From Aureimonas psammosilenae (GTDB taxonomy: Bacteria; Pseudomonadota; Alphaproteobacteria; Rhizobiales; Rhizobiaceae), in the NCBI RefSeq assembly GCF_009176975.1, contig NZ_WEZG01000004.1, forward strand, positions 124,001 through 188,000: 64,000 bases of DNA, read 5' to 3'. This document shows, one piece after another, positions 1 through 8,289 of this stretch (its first letter is position 1; each line of letters begins with the position of its first letter). The position numbers and the translations under genes are program-made. The notes under the pieces were generated by a model. It was not told where the DNA came from. It did not search any database and was given only the letters and a program-made list of their open reading frames with translations.

Positions 1-60
1 TCCCAGTTCGCAAAGGAACTGTTGGTCGATGTCCTCCTCGCCGCTTCGCAGGTCGCGCAT
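1..60 (-). CDS. Partial CDS at the window edge, unknown product
   Basis: An ATG on the minus strand at 60 opens a frame that runs off the window after 20 codons (it begins MRDLRSGEED). It starts 8 bp after the stop codon of the MarR-type gene on the same strand, so it would be the next gene of that operon. No family can be recognised from 20 residues and no clear ribosome binding site is visible, so it may be spurious. Confidence 0.35.
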   Translation of the reverse strand, partial: MRDLRSGEEDIDQQFLCELG

Positions 61-68
61 GGCCGGTG

Positions 69-572
69 TTACCGCAAGCGGCGGAGACGGGTGTTCAAGA
101 TCCGGTCGAGGCTGGCCAGGGCGTCGATCGTTCGCCCCCCGGCTTCGCCGAGAACCCGCATCAGTTCCTCCTCGAACTCGGCCATGACGAGGTGGATACG
201 GTCCTGCATGGCGACGCCTTTCTGCGTCAGGCCGACGCGCACCTTGCGGGCGTCGGTCGGGTCGGACACGCGGGTGATGAGATCCTTCTCCATCATGCGG
301 TCCATCATCTTGGACACCGTGGAAGGACGCACGGAAAGCACTTCGGCGAGCGTGCAGGCCGCCATGGTCTCGCTCGGACTGAGCACGAGGATCATCTGGT
401 CCTGGCCCGCCACGAGATCGAGCGCGGCGAGCTTGATGCCGAGAATGGCGCGGGTCTGCTTGGCCAGCATCAGGAGCGAAGGAACGAGTTCCAGCGGCTC
501 CGGGCTTGCGTCCGGCCGGGGTGGATCGCCCGCCGGCCCATGGCGCAACGCGTGATGGGTTCCGTGCTGCAT
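69..572 (-). CDS. MarR family transcriptional regulator
   Basis: A 167-residue winged-helix DNA-binding protein, the usual MarR length. The recognition region TLAEVLSVRPSTVSKMMDRM lies at about residues 74-94 and is followed by the MarR wing (DPTDARKVRVGLT, about 103-115). Flanking helices would form the dimer interface. I chose the ATG at 572 because a GGGTGG element lies 5 bases before it; an in-frame start at 626 would add 18 unconserved residues. MarR proteins usually repress themselves or a neighbour and respond to phenolic or other small ligands. The ligand here cannot be read from the sequence, and the only same-strand neighbour is cut by the window edge. Confidence 0.88.
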   Translation of the reverse strand: MQHGTHHALRHGPAGDPPRPDASPEPLELVPSLLMLAKQTRAILGIKLAALDLVAGQDQMILVLSPSETMAACTLAEVLSVRPSTVSKMMDRMMEKDLITRVSDPTDARKVRVGLTQKGVAMQDRIHLVMAEFEEELMRVLGEAGGRTIDALASLDRILNTRLRRLR

Positions 573-680
573 GTCACCACCCGTTCGGTTGCATTGAAAG
601 ACAACTAAGGATTTACGGGCCGGCACCCTCGAAGAAAGGTCGGAACCGTACGGAGCGCGGCAAATCTTTGGCCATTGTTG

Positions 681-1238
681 TTACCTGCGCAATTCTGCTT
701 TCGATGCGCGGCGTCCGGGATCGGTTGCGCCTGCCACCTTCCCGTCGGCCTCGCGTTCGAGTTCCTCTTCCTCCGGCGGGTCCTCTGCCTCGGCCTCCGC
801 GCTGACCGACAAGCGCTGGTAGACGCCGAGCCCCACGAACAGGAGAACACCGACAAGGAGAAGCAGCGTCGGATACAGCATCCGCGTCGCATCCTCCTTG
901 CCCGCCTCGAACACGGTGACGATCGCCTCCAGAAGAACGGCGATCACGATGGTGGAGATGAACTTGGTGAGGCTGCGGCGCGCTTCGCCGGCATTGCGCA
1001 TCTCGCGGCCCCGGATCGCCTCTTCCTCCAGAAGGTATTTTCCGACATCGAAGACGGCGATGGCGATCACCGTATAACCGACCGCTTCCAGAAGCGCCGT
1101 GCCGACATCGCGGTCCGGCGTGCCGAAACTGCCCCAAACCCCGCCCACCGCATAAACGATGAGACCGCAGGCGAGCAGCATCAGGACGACGCTGGCAAGG
1201 CCGAAGGCGGCGCGGGTGAGGATTTCGAAGGCGCGCAT
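681..1238 (-). CDS. Integral membrane protein of unknown function
   Basis: A 185-residue protein with four predicted membrane segments at about residues 8-32, 48-70, 93-113 and 120-141. A highly charged, acidic C-terminal tail follows (DPPEEEELEREAD). Between segments 2 and 3 there is a conserved-looking cytosolic loop rich in charged residues (LLEEEAIRGREMRNAGEARR). I do not recognise a named family. It stands alone, facing away from the next gene and 108 bp upstream of the MarR gene on the same strand. The segment pattern and codon usage argue that it is a real gene. Confidence 0.7.
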   Translation of the reverse strand: MRAFEILTRAAFGLASVVLMLLACGLIVYAVGGVWGSFGTPDRDVGTALLEAVGYTVIAIAVFDVGKYLLEEEAIRGREMRNAGEARRSLTKFISTIVIAVLLEAIVTVFEAGKEDATRMLYPTLLLLVGVLLFVGLGVYQRLSVSAEAEAEDPPEEEELEREADGKVAGATDPGRRASKAELRR

Positions 1239-1484
1239 GAAAATCCGATCGGATCGAAGACCAAGTCCAAATTGTTTCGGGTGCGTTCGTCGGCAAGACG
1301 TGACCGGTTCTGCCGGATCGCGCCCTCCCGATGCCGTTAAAAGCCAGATTGGAACGATAATAGATCTAAATCATTGTTATTGCTGACAGAAGAGAGTTTC
1401 TCCATATTGCGCCGCAAAGGCGTCATCGCGTTTTCCGGAAAGGACTCGTTCCGGAGCGGACGCATCATCGACGGATGGGAATCC

Positions 1485-1793
1485 ATGGCGAGCGTGACGG
1501 GCTTCATCGAAAGGCTGGAAAAGCGGATCGCACCGGACGCGACCTTGTCCCAGGCGGAGGAATGGTGGTCGCTGGCGCTCACCATCGGCTCCTCGCTGGA
1601 GCGGGACGACGAGAGTTCGGGCGAAGAAAAGGCCGCCTCGCACCGCCTGCTTTGGGCAGTTTCTGCCGCCGTCAGGGCGGTGAAACGCTTCGAGCGGCCG
1701 GATCAGGCGGCCATCCACAGCGTACTGGCGAGCCTCGAGCGCTCCGTGCGCGACCGGCCCAGCGAGGGCAACCGGGCGGCCTTGCCGAACTGA
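1485..1793 (+). CDS. Small soluble protein of unknown function
   Basis: A 102-residue frame starting at an ATG preceded by GACGGATGGGA. An upstream TTG at 1374 would extend it to 139 residues, but that extension looks noncoding. The protein is mostly helical, with no signal peptide or membrane segment, and contains WWSLALTIGSSLERDDESSGEEKAA. It ends 5 bp before the convergent DhaL gene. I do not recognise a family. Confidence 0.5.
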   Translation: MASVTGFIERLEKRIAPDATLSQAEEWWSLALTIGSSLERDDESSGEEKAASHRLLWAVSAAVRAVKRFERPDQAAIHSVLASLERSVRDRPSEGNRAALPN

Positions 1794-1797
1794 GCTT

Positions 1798-2439
1798 CTA
1801 GACTTCCAGTCGGTGTGCCAGCGTTTCGGCCATGGCCCGAAGGATCAGAACGGCGGAAGCCGCGCCCGGATCGCGGTGGCCGAGCGAGCGTTCGCCGAGC
1901 CGCGCGGCGCGGCCTCGCAGGGCCAGCATGGAACTCGTGGCCGCCGCGCGCTCCTCCGCCTTGGCGACGCTTACGGGCCAGATCTGCTCGCCGCGCTCCA
2001 ACGCGGCGCGCGCTGTTTCCGCCACCGGCAGCCAGACATCCAGCATGGTCTTGTCGCCGCGCTGCGCCTTGCCGCGCTCGGCGACGCCGGCCGCGATCCC
2101 TTCCAGCATCAGAACCTGTTCGGGCGCGCCGAAGCCGGAAACGGCGTCGAGACGCTGCGCGGCGCGTCGCAGGCCCGTGGCGTAGAGCGGCCCGGTGGAA
2201 GCGCCGACGGCATTCAGAAAGGCCTGCGCCCCTTCCCGGAAAAGATCGGATGGGGGAAGATGCCCCTTGTCCGATAAAGCGCGCTCCACTGCGCGAAAGC
2301 CGAGCGCCATGGTCGTGCCGTGGTCGCCGTCGCCGATCGCCCCGTCGAGATCCGACAGCCAGCCCTTGTGCGCCTCGATCGCTTCGGTCACGGCGGCGAA
2401 CATGGCGAGGATGGTCGAACCCGCAGCCTCTCGATTCAC
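1798..2439 (-). CDS. dhaL: Dihydroxyacetone kinase subunit L (first copy)
   Basis: ADP/ATP-binding, all-helical subunit of the two-component dihydroxyacetone (or related ketose) kinase. The metal-binding aspartates are visible in LDGAIGDGDHG (D37 and D39 of the chosen frame), with the family motifs ASTGPLYATGLRRA and GDKTMLDVWLP further on. I chose the GTG at 2439: AAAGGAG lies 8 bases upstream and the product is 213 residues, the normal DhaL length. An in-frame ATG at 2466 or 2511 would only add a nonconserved leader. It is the last gene of the minus-strand operon, directly after the SorC-DhaK fusion, which is its likely partner. No DhaM gene is present in the window. Confidence 0.9.
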   Translation of the reverse strand: MNREAAGSTILAMFAAVTEAIEAHKGWLSDLDGAIGDGDHGTTMALGFRAVERALSDKGHLPPSDLFREGAQAFLNAVGASTGPLYATGLRRAAQRLDAVSGFGAPEQVLMLEGIAAGVAERGKAQRGDKTMLDVWLPVAETARAALERGEQIWPVSVAKAEERAAATSSMLALRGRAARLGERSLGHRDPGAASAVLILRAMAETLAHRLEV

Positions 2440-2512
2440 TGTGCCGTCTCCTTTCGCCGCGGCCATCCTTAACCCCGGCAGCCGACGGCGGACAAGGAAT
2501 GACGCACGCATC

Positions 2513-4597
2513 TCACGAAGCCGTCACCCGCATGAACGGCGCGTCGCAGGGGTGATCGAGGAGGAGGAGAAGCTCGTCGTCGAGATGAAGCACCGAAACC
2601 GACGCGCCCACCATGTCGAGGGAGGTGCAGTAATGGCCGATCCAGTTGCGCGCCACGGTGAAGCCGCGCGCATGAAGGCGCTGCTCCACCCGGCGATACA
2701 GTATGTAGAGCTCCATCAAGGGCGTCGCGCCGAAGGAATTGAGAAGAAGCGCGACGCGTCCGCCCTTCTCCATCGGCAGCTCGCCAAGGATGCGGTCCAT
2801 CACGAGGTCGGCGACGTCGTCGGCCGAGCCGAGCGGCTCGCGGGCGACGCCCGGCTCGCCATGGATGCCGACCCCGACCTCCATGTCGCCTTCGCCGATC
2901 GCGAAGTTGTAGCGCCGGCTTTGCGGCAGCGAGCAGGGCTCCAGCGCGACGCCCATCGTGAGCGTGCGGGCATTCACTTTCCGGGCGACGCGCTCGCAAG
3001 TCTCCAGCGACCAGCCGAGGGTGCAGGCCGCGCCCGCCACCTTGAACACGAAGACGTTGCCGGCAACGCCCCGGCGGCCGTCGCGGTCTTCCAGCGGCGA
3101 GGACGCGACATCGTCGGTGGTGACGACGCTGCGCACCTCGATGCCTTCCTCGGCAGCAAGCTCGGCCGCCATCTCGAAATTCATCGTGTCGCCGGCATAG
3201 TTGCCGTAGATGAAGAGGACCCCCGCCCCGTTCGACACCGCTTTGGCGGCGCGAAGGATCGGATCGGGCGGCGGCGAGGAAAAGACGTTGCCCACCGCCA
3301 CCCCATCCACCAGCCCTTCGCCCACGAAGCCGAGAAAGCAGGGCTCGTGGCCCGACCCGCCGCCGGTGACAAGCGCGACGCGGGTTTTTTCCGGGCCGCC
3401 CTCGGCACGCCGCGCCATGAAGGCGCGCCTGGTGCCCTCGACGCGCTCGATGTGGCGGCCGTGGGCGCGCATCGCGCCGTCCAGCATCTCGTCCACCGCG
3501 TCGTCGGGATCGTTCAGGAACTTCTTGACGAAGCGCCGCTGAAGCTCCGGCGCGGGCGCCGCCGTTTCCACGGCGCGAAGCGGGCCGCGACGCGGGCCTT
3601 GCGGCGGGGCGACGCCTTCCACGTCGAGGATGCCCCGCGCGGTGGCCGCGTCCGTGACGAGCACATCGCAATGGCGCCCGCGCAAGGCGGCGAGGATCGC
3701 CGGCACCTTTTCGAAGCCGCCGGCCACCGCGATCCGCTTCTCGATGCGCGACAGGTTGGCGAGGGTCAGCCCGACCGTCCGCCCGTCGAGCGGGCCGTCG
3801 ACGGCGCGCCCATAGGGGTCCAGGAACCGACCGGCGATGACGCCGACGGCGTTGAGCGACAGATAATCGGCCAAGGGCACGGCGTCGAAGAAGCCAGCGG
3901 AATGGATGGTGGAATTGGGCCGAAGCGAAGCGATGCCGAAAACGGCGCGGTTGGCCGCCTCCAGGATCGCGAACTGCGCCCGGAGCACGGGCTCGGCCAG
4001 GAGAAGATCGCGGATCGCCGGCGAGGACACGACGCCGGGCGCCGGCAGGGCGACGCACAGCGCGCCGAGCGCTTCGGCGAGCGTCGACGCGCAGCGCTCC
4101 GGCGAAAAGGACGTGTCGCTGCCGAACCCCCCGGTGGACTGGACGACGCGCAGGTCCTGAAGCGAGACCTTCCGCACCTGTCGCGCAAGAGCCATGACGG
4201 TGCGGCCCCAGCCGACCGCGAGCGTGTCGCCGGAGCGAAGCACCTGCCCCAGCGCCAGCGCGCCCGCATGACCCAGCCGGTCGATGAACTGGCCGGCCGG
4301 CACGCCGCTCGGCACCACGAGGCAATCGGCCAGATCGAAGTGCCGTTTCATCTCCTGCGCCAGCGACAGGGCCGCGAGGCGCTGCGGCTCGATGGTGATG
4401 TTGACGAGGCCGCGCTCGCGCGCGTCGGCGAGCGTTGCGTTCACCGTGGCGCGCGAGATGCCCATGGCATCGGCGATCTCGCCCTGCGTCAGCCCGTCCT
4501 CGTAGTAGAGCCAGGCCGCCCAAAGGCGCGCATCGTCGCCGAACTGAAGGGGGATAGCCGGCTCCGACGCCTCGTCAGGGGCGCCGCCGCGCGCCAT
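2513..4597 (-). CDS. Fused SorC-type sugar-binding transcriptional regulator / DhaK kinase subunit
   Basis: A 694-residue two-module protein. Residues about 27-62 are a helix-turn-helix (LTQGEIADAMGISRATVNAT) and about 73-325 are a SorC/DeoR-type sugar-phosphate sensing domain (SGDTLAVGWGRTVMAL, STGGFGSDTSFSPERCAS). After a proline-rich linker, about residue 355 onwards is a complete DhaK domain. The DhaK domain keeps the substrate-site residues: H417 in GGGSGHEP, D470 in YGNYAGD, and H579 in IHGEPG, the histidine that binds the ketose covalently in DhaK. I used the ATG at 4597 (GGGAAAG upstream); a TTG at 4624 is possible. It sits between two DhaL genes. A natural inference is that one chain both senses and phosphorylates the operon's substrate. 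SorC-DhaK fusions may already be annotated in other Rhizobiales. Confidence 0.88.
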   Translation of the reverse strand: MARGGAPDEASEPAIPLQFGDDARLWAAWLYYEDGLTQGEIADAMGISRATVNATLADARERGLVNITIEPQRLAALSLAQEMKRHFDLADCLVVPSGVPAGQFIDRLGHAGALALGQVLRSGDTLAVGWGRTVMALARQVRKVSLQDLRVVQSTGGFGSDTSFSPERCASTLAEALGALCVALPAPGVVSSPAIRDLLLAEPVLRAQFAILEAANRAVFGIASLRPNSTIHSAGFFDAVPLADYLSLNAVGVIAGRFLDPYGRAVDGPLDGRTVGLTLANLSRIEKRIAVAGGFEKVPAILAALRGRHCDVLVTDAATARGILDVEGVAPPQGPRRGPLRAVETAAPAPELQRRFVKKFLNDPDDAVDEMLDGAMRAHGRHIERVEGTRRAFMARRAEGGPEKTRVALVTGGGSGHEPCFLGFVGEGLVDGVAVGNVFSSPPPDPILRAAKAVSNGAGVLFIYGNYAGDTMNFEMAAELAAEEGIEVRSVVTTDDVASSPLEDRDGRRGVAGNVFVFKVAGAACTLGWSLETCERVARKVNARTLTMGVALEPCSLPQSRRYNFAIGEGDMEVGVGIHGEPGVAREPLGSADDVADLVMDRILGELPMEKGGRVALLLNSFGATPLMELYILYRRVEQRLHARGFTVARNWIGHYCTSLDMVGASVSVLHLDDELLLLLDHPCDAPFMRVTAS

Positions 4598-4703
4598 TCT
4601 CGTCTTTCCCGCCGACGACGCCAATGCGATCCCCGTTCTCTCAGCCCGACCGTTCCAGCCTATCCTTCACACGCGGCAGGCGAGCGGCGCAAGCGAGCCG
4701 CCC

Positions 4704-5351
4704 TCACCCCTTCAGTCTCGTTTCCGCCCCTTCGGCGAGGCTGGCGAGGATCATGGCGCAGGAGGTCGCCCCGGCGTCGAGATGCCCGCGCGAGCGCTCG
4801 CCGAGCCGGCTCGCCCGGCCGATCTTCGCCACGAGGTCGACGGTGGAGTCGCGGCCCTTCTCGGCCGCAGCCGACAAGGCATGAAGCGCCTCGGTGAAAG
4901 ACTTGCCCTCGCTCAAGGCCGCGTCATAGGCGTCCACGGCCGGAACGAAGGTATCGAGAAGGGTCTTGTCGCCGACCTTCGCCGAGCCGATCGCCTCTAC
5001 CCCTTCCAACCCCTTGCGCAGCATGGTGCCGAAAAGAACGGGGTCGATCGCGGCGTGGCTGTCGATGGCCTCGGCGAACTCGGTGAACATTACGCCGTAG
5101 AGCGGCCCCATGGAGCCGCCGATCTCGCCCATCAGCACTTCGCCGAGCGTCGCCATGGCCGAAGACAGGCTGTCGTTATCGCCATCGCCGATGCGCGTCG
5201 CGGCCATGCCGAAGCCCTTGGCCATGTTCACGCCGTGGTCGCCGTCGCCGATCTTGCCGTCGATCTCGGAAAGATACGCCTTGTTCTCCACGATGCGGCT
5301 CGCCATGGCGAGAACGATGCCCGCCGATCCCGGATTGGAAAAATGCTGCAT
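4704..5351 (-). CDS. dhaL: Dihydroxyacetone kinase subunit L (second copy)
   Basis: A 215-residue DhaL paralogue. It carries the metal-binding motif SEIDGKIGDGDHGVNMAKGF near the N terminus, GEIGGSMGPLYGVMFTEFA in the middle and GDKTLLDTFVPA later. It lies 19 bp after the stop of the stand-alone DhaK gene and is surely its partner. It differs clearly from the other DhaL in the operon, so this is old duplication or independent recruitment, not a recent copy. In DhaKL kinases the L subunit holds the nucleotide. Whether this one exchanges ADP for ATP or needs an EIIA-like DhaM cannot be told by eye, and no DhaM is nearby. Confidence 0.92.
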   Translation of the reverse strand: MQHFSNPGSAGIVLAMASRIVENKAYLSEIDGKIGDGDHGVNMAKGFGMAATRIGDGDNDSLSSAMATLGEVLMGEIGGSMGPLYGVMFTEFAEAIDSHAAIDPVLFGTMLRKGLEGVEAIGSAKVGDKTLLDTFVPAVDAYDAALSEGKSFTEALHALSAAAEKGRDSTVDLVAKIGRASRLGERSRGHLDAGATSCAMILASLAEGAETRLKG

Positions 5352-5370
5352 GGACTTCAGGCTCTCGATG

Positions 5371-6369
5371 TCAGCGAAGGGCGGGGGAATGGGCCGGGGC
5401 GTCGAGAAGGCTTTTCAGCTCCTCGTCCAGCGCCAGAACGGTGAGCGTCGCGCCGACCATTTCCAGCGAGGTGAAGTAGTTGCCGACATAGGTGTGGGTG
5501 ACGACAAGGCCGCGCTTGGCGATCTCTTCCTCGATCGTGTCATGGAGGATGTAGAGTTCGTTTAAAGGCGTCGCGCCGAGCCCCGACACGAGAACCGCGA
5601 CTTGCGTGCCTTGCGGCAAATCGTGGTCGTCGAGAACGATCTTGGCCATGTCGCGCGCGACCTCCGCCGCCGGCTTCAAGGGCTCGACGCGGATGCCGGG
5701 CTCGCCGTGATGGCCGATGCCGACCTCCATCGTGCCGGGCTCGATCTGGAAGTTCGGATGGCCGACGGCGGGCAGCGTGCAGGGACCGAGGCCAATGCCG
5801 ATCGAGCGGCAATTATCGATCGCCTTCTGGGCGGTGGCGCGCACTTCCTCGAGGCTCGCACCCGCTGCCGCCTTCGCGCCGCCGATCTTCCACATGAAGA
5901 TTTCGCCCGCGACCCCTCGGCGCTTCTCGCGCTCAGACGCGGGGGCCGAGCAGACATCGTCATTGGCCACCACCGTCGCGATCTCGATGCCGTCCTTGGC
6001 GGCGAGCTTGGTGGCCATCTTCACGTTCATGTTGTCGCCGGCATAGTTGCCGTAGAGGCAAACGACGCCCGCGCCGCCATTCGCCTCGCGAAAGGCGTCG
6101 TGGAAGCTTTTGGCGGTCGGCGAGGAGAAGAGTTCGCCCACCGCGACGGCATCGAGGAGATTGCGGCCCGTATAGCCGATGAAGGCGGGCTCGTGGCCCG
6201 AGCCGCCGCCGGTGATGAGGCCGACCTTGCCCTGGACCGGCGCGTCCTTCGCCACGATCACGCGCCGATTGCGCTCCGACAGGCGAACGAGATCGCGATG
6301 GGCCTTCACGAAGCCCTTCACGGTGTCGTCCACCACCTCGTCGGGGTCGTTGATGAAACGCTGCATCAT
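5371..6369 (-). CDS. dhaK: Dihydroxyacetone (or tetrulose) kinase subunit K
   Basis: A 332-residue substrate-binding kinase subunit starting at the first of two adjacent ATG codons, with GAGGGA about 10 bases upstream. Conserved active-site residues are present: H59 in GGGSGHEPAF, D112 in YGNYAGDN and H221 in GHHGEPGI, the histidine that forms a hemiaminal with the ketose. It lies 14 bp after the SDR stop and 19 bp before DhaL, so the three are translated together. DhaK homologues act on dihydroxyacetone, but relatives in threitol and erythritol pathways act on erythrulose. The neighbouring SDR makes a ketotetrose a serious alternative substrate. Confidence 0.93.
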   Translation of the reverse strand: MMQRFINDPDEVVDDTVKGFVKAHRDLVRLSERNRRVIVAKDAPVQGKVGLITGGGSGHEPAFIGYTGRNLLDAVAVGELFSSPTAKSFHDAFREANGGAGVVCLYGNYAGDNMNVKMATKLAAKDGIEIATVVANDDVCSAPASEREKRRGVAGEIFMWKIGGAKAAAGASLEEVRATAQKAIDNCRSIGIGLGPCTLPAVGHPNFQIEPGTMEVGIGHHGEPGIRVEPLKPAAEVARDMAKIVLDDHDLPQGTQVAVLVSGLGATPLNELYILHDTIEEEIAKRGLVVTHTYVGNYFTSLEMVGATLTVLALDEELKSLLDAPAHSPALR

Positions 6370-6383
6370 GAAAAAAATGTCCC

Positions 6384-7157
6384 TCAGAGAATGGTGTAGC
6401 CGCCATCGACCAGAAGGTCGGCGCCGTTGATCATGTCCGCCGCGTTCGAAGCGAGAAACACGGCGGCGGCGGCGATCTCTTCCGGGTAGGCGAAGCGCCC
6501 AGTCGGAATGCGGGCTTTCGCCGCCTCGCCCTTTTCGCCGGCCCATGCCGCCTTGCCGAGTTCGGTGAGGACGATGGTGGGCGAGATCGTGTTCACCGTG
6601 ATGCCGTGCCGGCCCCATTCGGCGGCGAGCGTCTTCGACAGGCCGATGACGCCGAACTTCGATGCGCAATAAGCGGCGTGCTCGTGGATCGCGACCGTGC
6701 CGGCCTGCGACGCGAGGTTGACGATCTTGCCGCCGCGGCCGCTCGCGATCATCGCGCGCCCGACCGCTTGGCTGACGAGAAATGTGCCCTTCAGGTTGAT
6801 GGCGACCGTGCGATCCCACGCCTCCAGCGACAGGTCCTCGGCGGGGGCAAGGGCCACGATGCCGGCGCTGTTCACCGCGATGTCGATCCGCCCGAAGGCT
6901 TCCATCACGTTCTTCACCGCTTCCGTCACGGATGCCGGGTCCGACACGTCGCAGCGGAAGGCCCGCGCGCCATTGCCGAGTTCCTTCGCCTTCGCCTCGG
7001 CGCCGTCGATCTGGATATCGAGAACCGCGACGCGCGCGCCCTTTTGCGCATAGGCCGAGGCGATGGCCGCGCCGATGCCGGACGAGCCGCCGGTGACGAG
7101 CGCGACCTTATCCTTCAGCGAGAAGTTCAGATCGACGGTGGGGGCGGTGTCACTCAT
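6384..7157 (-). CDS. SDR family polyol dehydrogenase (GolD/DthD-like)
   Basis: A classical 257-residue short-chain dehydrogenase. It has the NAD(P)-binding motif GGSSGIGAA after VALVTG, NSAGI in place of the usual NNAG, catalytic Ser in NLASQAG and the YCASK catalytic Tyr/Lys pair. The C terminus INGADLLVDGGYTIL is typical. Its context is a sugar ABC transporter upstream and DhaK/DhaL downstream. It resembles the GolD/D-threitol dehydrogenase group, which oxidises small polyols to ketoses that are then phosphorylated by DhaKL-type kinases. The substrate assignment is inferred from context and resemblance only. Confidence 0.85.
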   Translation of the reverse strand: MSDTAPTVDLNFSLKDKVALVTGGSSGIGAAIASAYAQKGARVAVLDIQIDGAEAKAKELGNGARAFRCDVSDPASVTEAVKNVMEAFGRIDIAVNSAGIVALAPAEDLSLEAWDRTVAINLKGTFLVSQAVGRAMIASGRGGKIVNLASQAGTVAIHEHAAYCASKFGVIGLSKTLAAEWGRHGITVNTISPTIVLTELGKAAWAGEKGEAAKARIPTGRFAYPEEIAAAAVFLASNAADMINGADLLVDGGYTIL

Positions 7158-7227
7158 GGCAAGGTCTCTTCAGGTGGACGGGTCGGACGGGGCGGCGCGC
7201 GACAAGCGCCGCCCTTGCGGTGTCGAG

Positions 7228-8217
7228 TTACTTGCGCGACTCGAGCAGCTTGTCGGCGTTCTCGAGGGTGATCGGCGTCCACGGCACGAGGTAGTCCTTG
7301 GCCTTGCCGTCCTGCCAGCCCATGGTCGGGTACTGCTTCCAGATGTCGGATTTCGGCTCGTAATCGGCCTTCACCGCCTTGATGGCGACATCCAACGCGC
7401 CTTGCGCCTGCGCGTTCGCGTCCTGAAGGATGGAGGCCATCTCGCCGGCCTTCACCGCGTTGATCGCGTCCGTCACGCCGTCGATGCCGGCGATGCCGTA
7501 GCTCTTCACGTCGCCGCCGGCGGCCTTGATCGCCTCGATCGCGCCGAGCGCCATCTCGTCGTTCTGCCCGAAGATGCCGTTGATCTGGTTCGGATGCGAG
7601 GTCAGCCAGTTCTCCATCAGGGTCTGCGCTTCGGCGCGCGACCAGTTGGCGGTCTGCTGTTCGAGAACCTTCACGTCGGGGCAGGCCTTCAGGGCCTTCT
7701 CGTTGCCTTCCAGGCGCTGGATCTGGCCGGACTGGCCGATCGGGCCCTCGATGATGACGATGTTGCCCTTGCAGCCGATCTTGTCGAGAACGGCCTTGCC
7801 TTCCAGCTCGCCCGCTTCCACGTCGTTGGAGCCGACATAGGCGGTGAGGAGGTCGGAATTGACGCGCGCGTTCGAGCCGACCACCGGAATGCCGGCGTCG
7901 TGGGCGGACTGGACGGCGGCGGCGCCCGCCTCGACATCCATCGGCACGAAGATGATCGCGTCGTATTTCTGCGTGATCATCGTGTTGAACTGTTCCTGCT
8001 GGACCAGCGCGTCGTAGCGACCATCGAAGATCGTCACCTCGACTTCGCCGCCCGTCACGGCCGGATGCTTCTGGAGCGCGGCGGTCCAGATCTGCATGAA
8101 CTCGGCGTTGAGGCCGTAGACGGTGGCGCCGATCTTCAGCTTCTTGTCCTGCGCGACGGCCATCGTCGGGGCGACGAGCGCCGAGGCCACGGCCAAGGCC
8201 AGCATGAGCTTCTTCAT
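7228..8217 (-). CDS. Ribose-type sugar/polyol ABC transporter substrate-binding protein
   Basis: A 329-residue periplasmic binding protein with a cleavable signal peptide (residues 1-22, MKKLMLALAVASALVAPTMA). The fold is periplasmic-binding type I, shown by IGATVYGLNAEFMQIW, IFVPMDVEAGAAAVQSAHDAGIPVVGSNA, GIFGQNDEMALGAIEA and YGIAGIDGVTDAI. GGGAGGGAA lies before the ATG. It is the third gene of the operon, after the ATPase and permease, and feeds the transporter whose ligand is probably the polyol oxidised by the next gene product. Confidence 0.93.
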   Translation of the reverse strand: MKKLMLALAVASALVAPTMAVAQDKKLKIGATVYGLNAEFMQIWTAALQKHPAVTGGEVEVTIFDGRYDALVQQEQFNTMITQKYDAIIFVPMDVEAGAAAVQSAHDAGIPVVGSNARVNSDLLTAYVGSNDVEAGELEGKAVLDKIGCKGNIVIIEGPIGQSGQIQRLEGNEKALKACPDVKVLEQQTANWSRAEAQTLMENWLTSHPNQINGIFGQNDEMALGAIEAIKAAGGDVKSYGIAGIDGVTDAINAVKAGEMASILQDANAQAQGALDVAIKAVKADYEPKSDIWKQYPTMGWQDGKAKDYLVPWTPITLENADKLLESRK

Positions 8218-8289
8218 GGGTGTGTTCCCTCCCTGGGATGCTTGGAGCGCCGCCTTGGCGCGCCGATGGATGACGAATGGCCCGTCGGC

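Noticed and set aside
2195-4897. A 900-codon open frame on the plus strand opposite the SorC-DhaK fusion
   Set aside because: It is antisense to a well-supported gene; its product is Arg/His/Gly-rich with no domain. Long antisense frames are expected at this GC content.
6370-6819. N-terminal extension of the second DhaK into the SDR gene region
   Set aside because: Residues before MMQRFINDP are the SDR gene read in another frame; the ATG pair at 6369/6366 has its own ribosome binding site.
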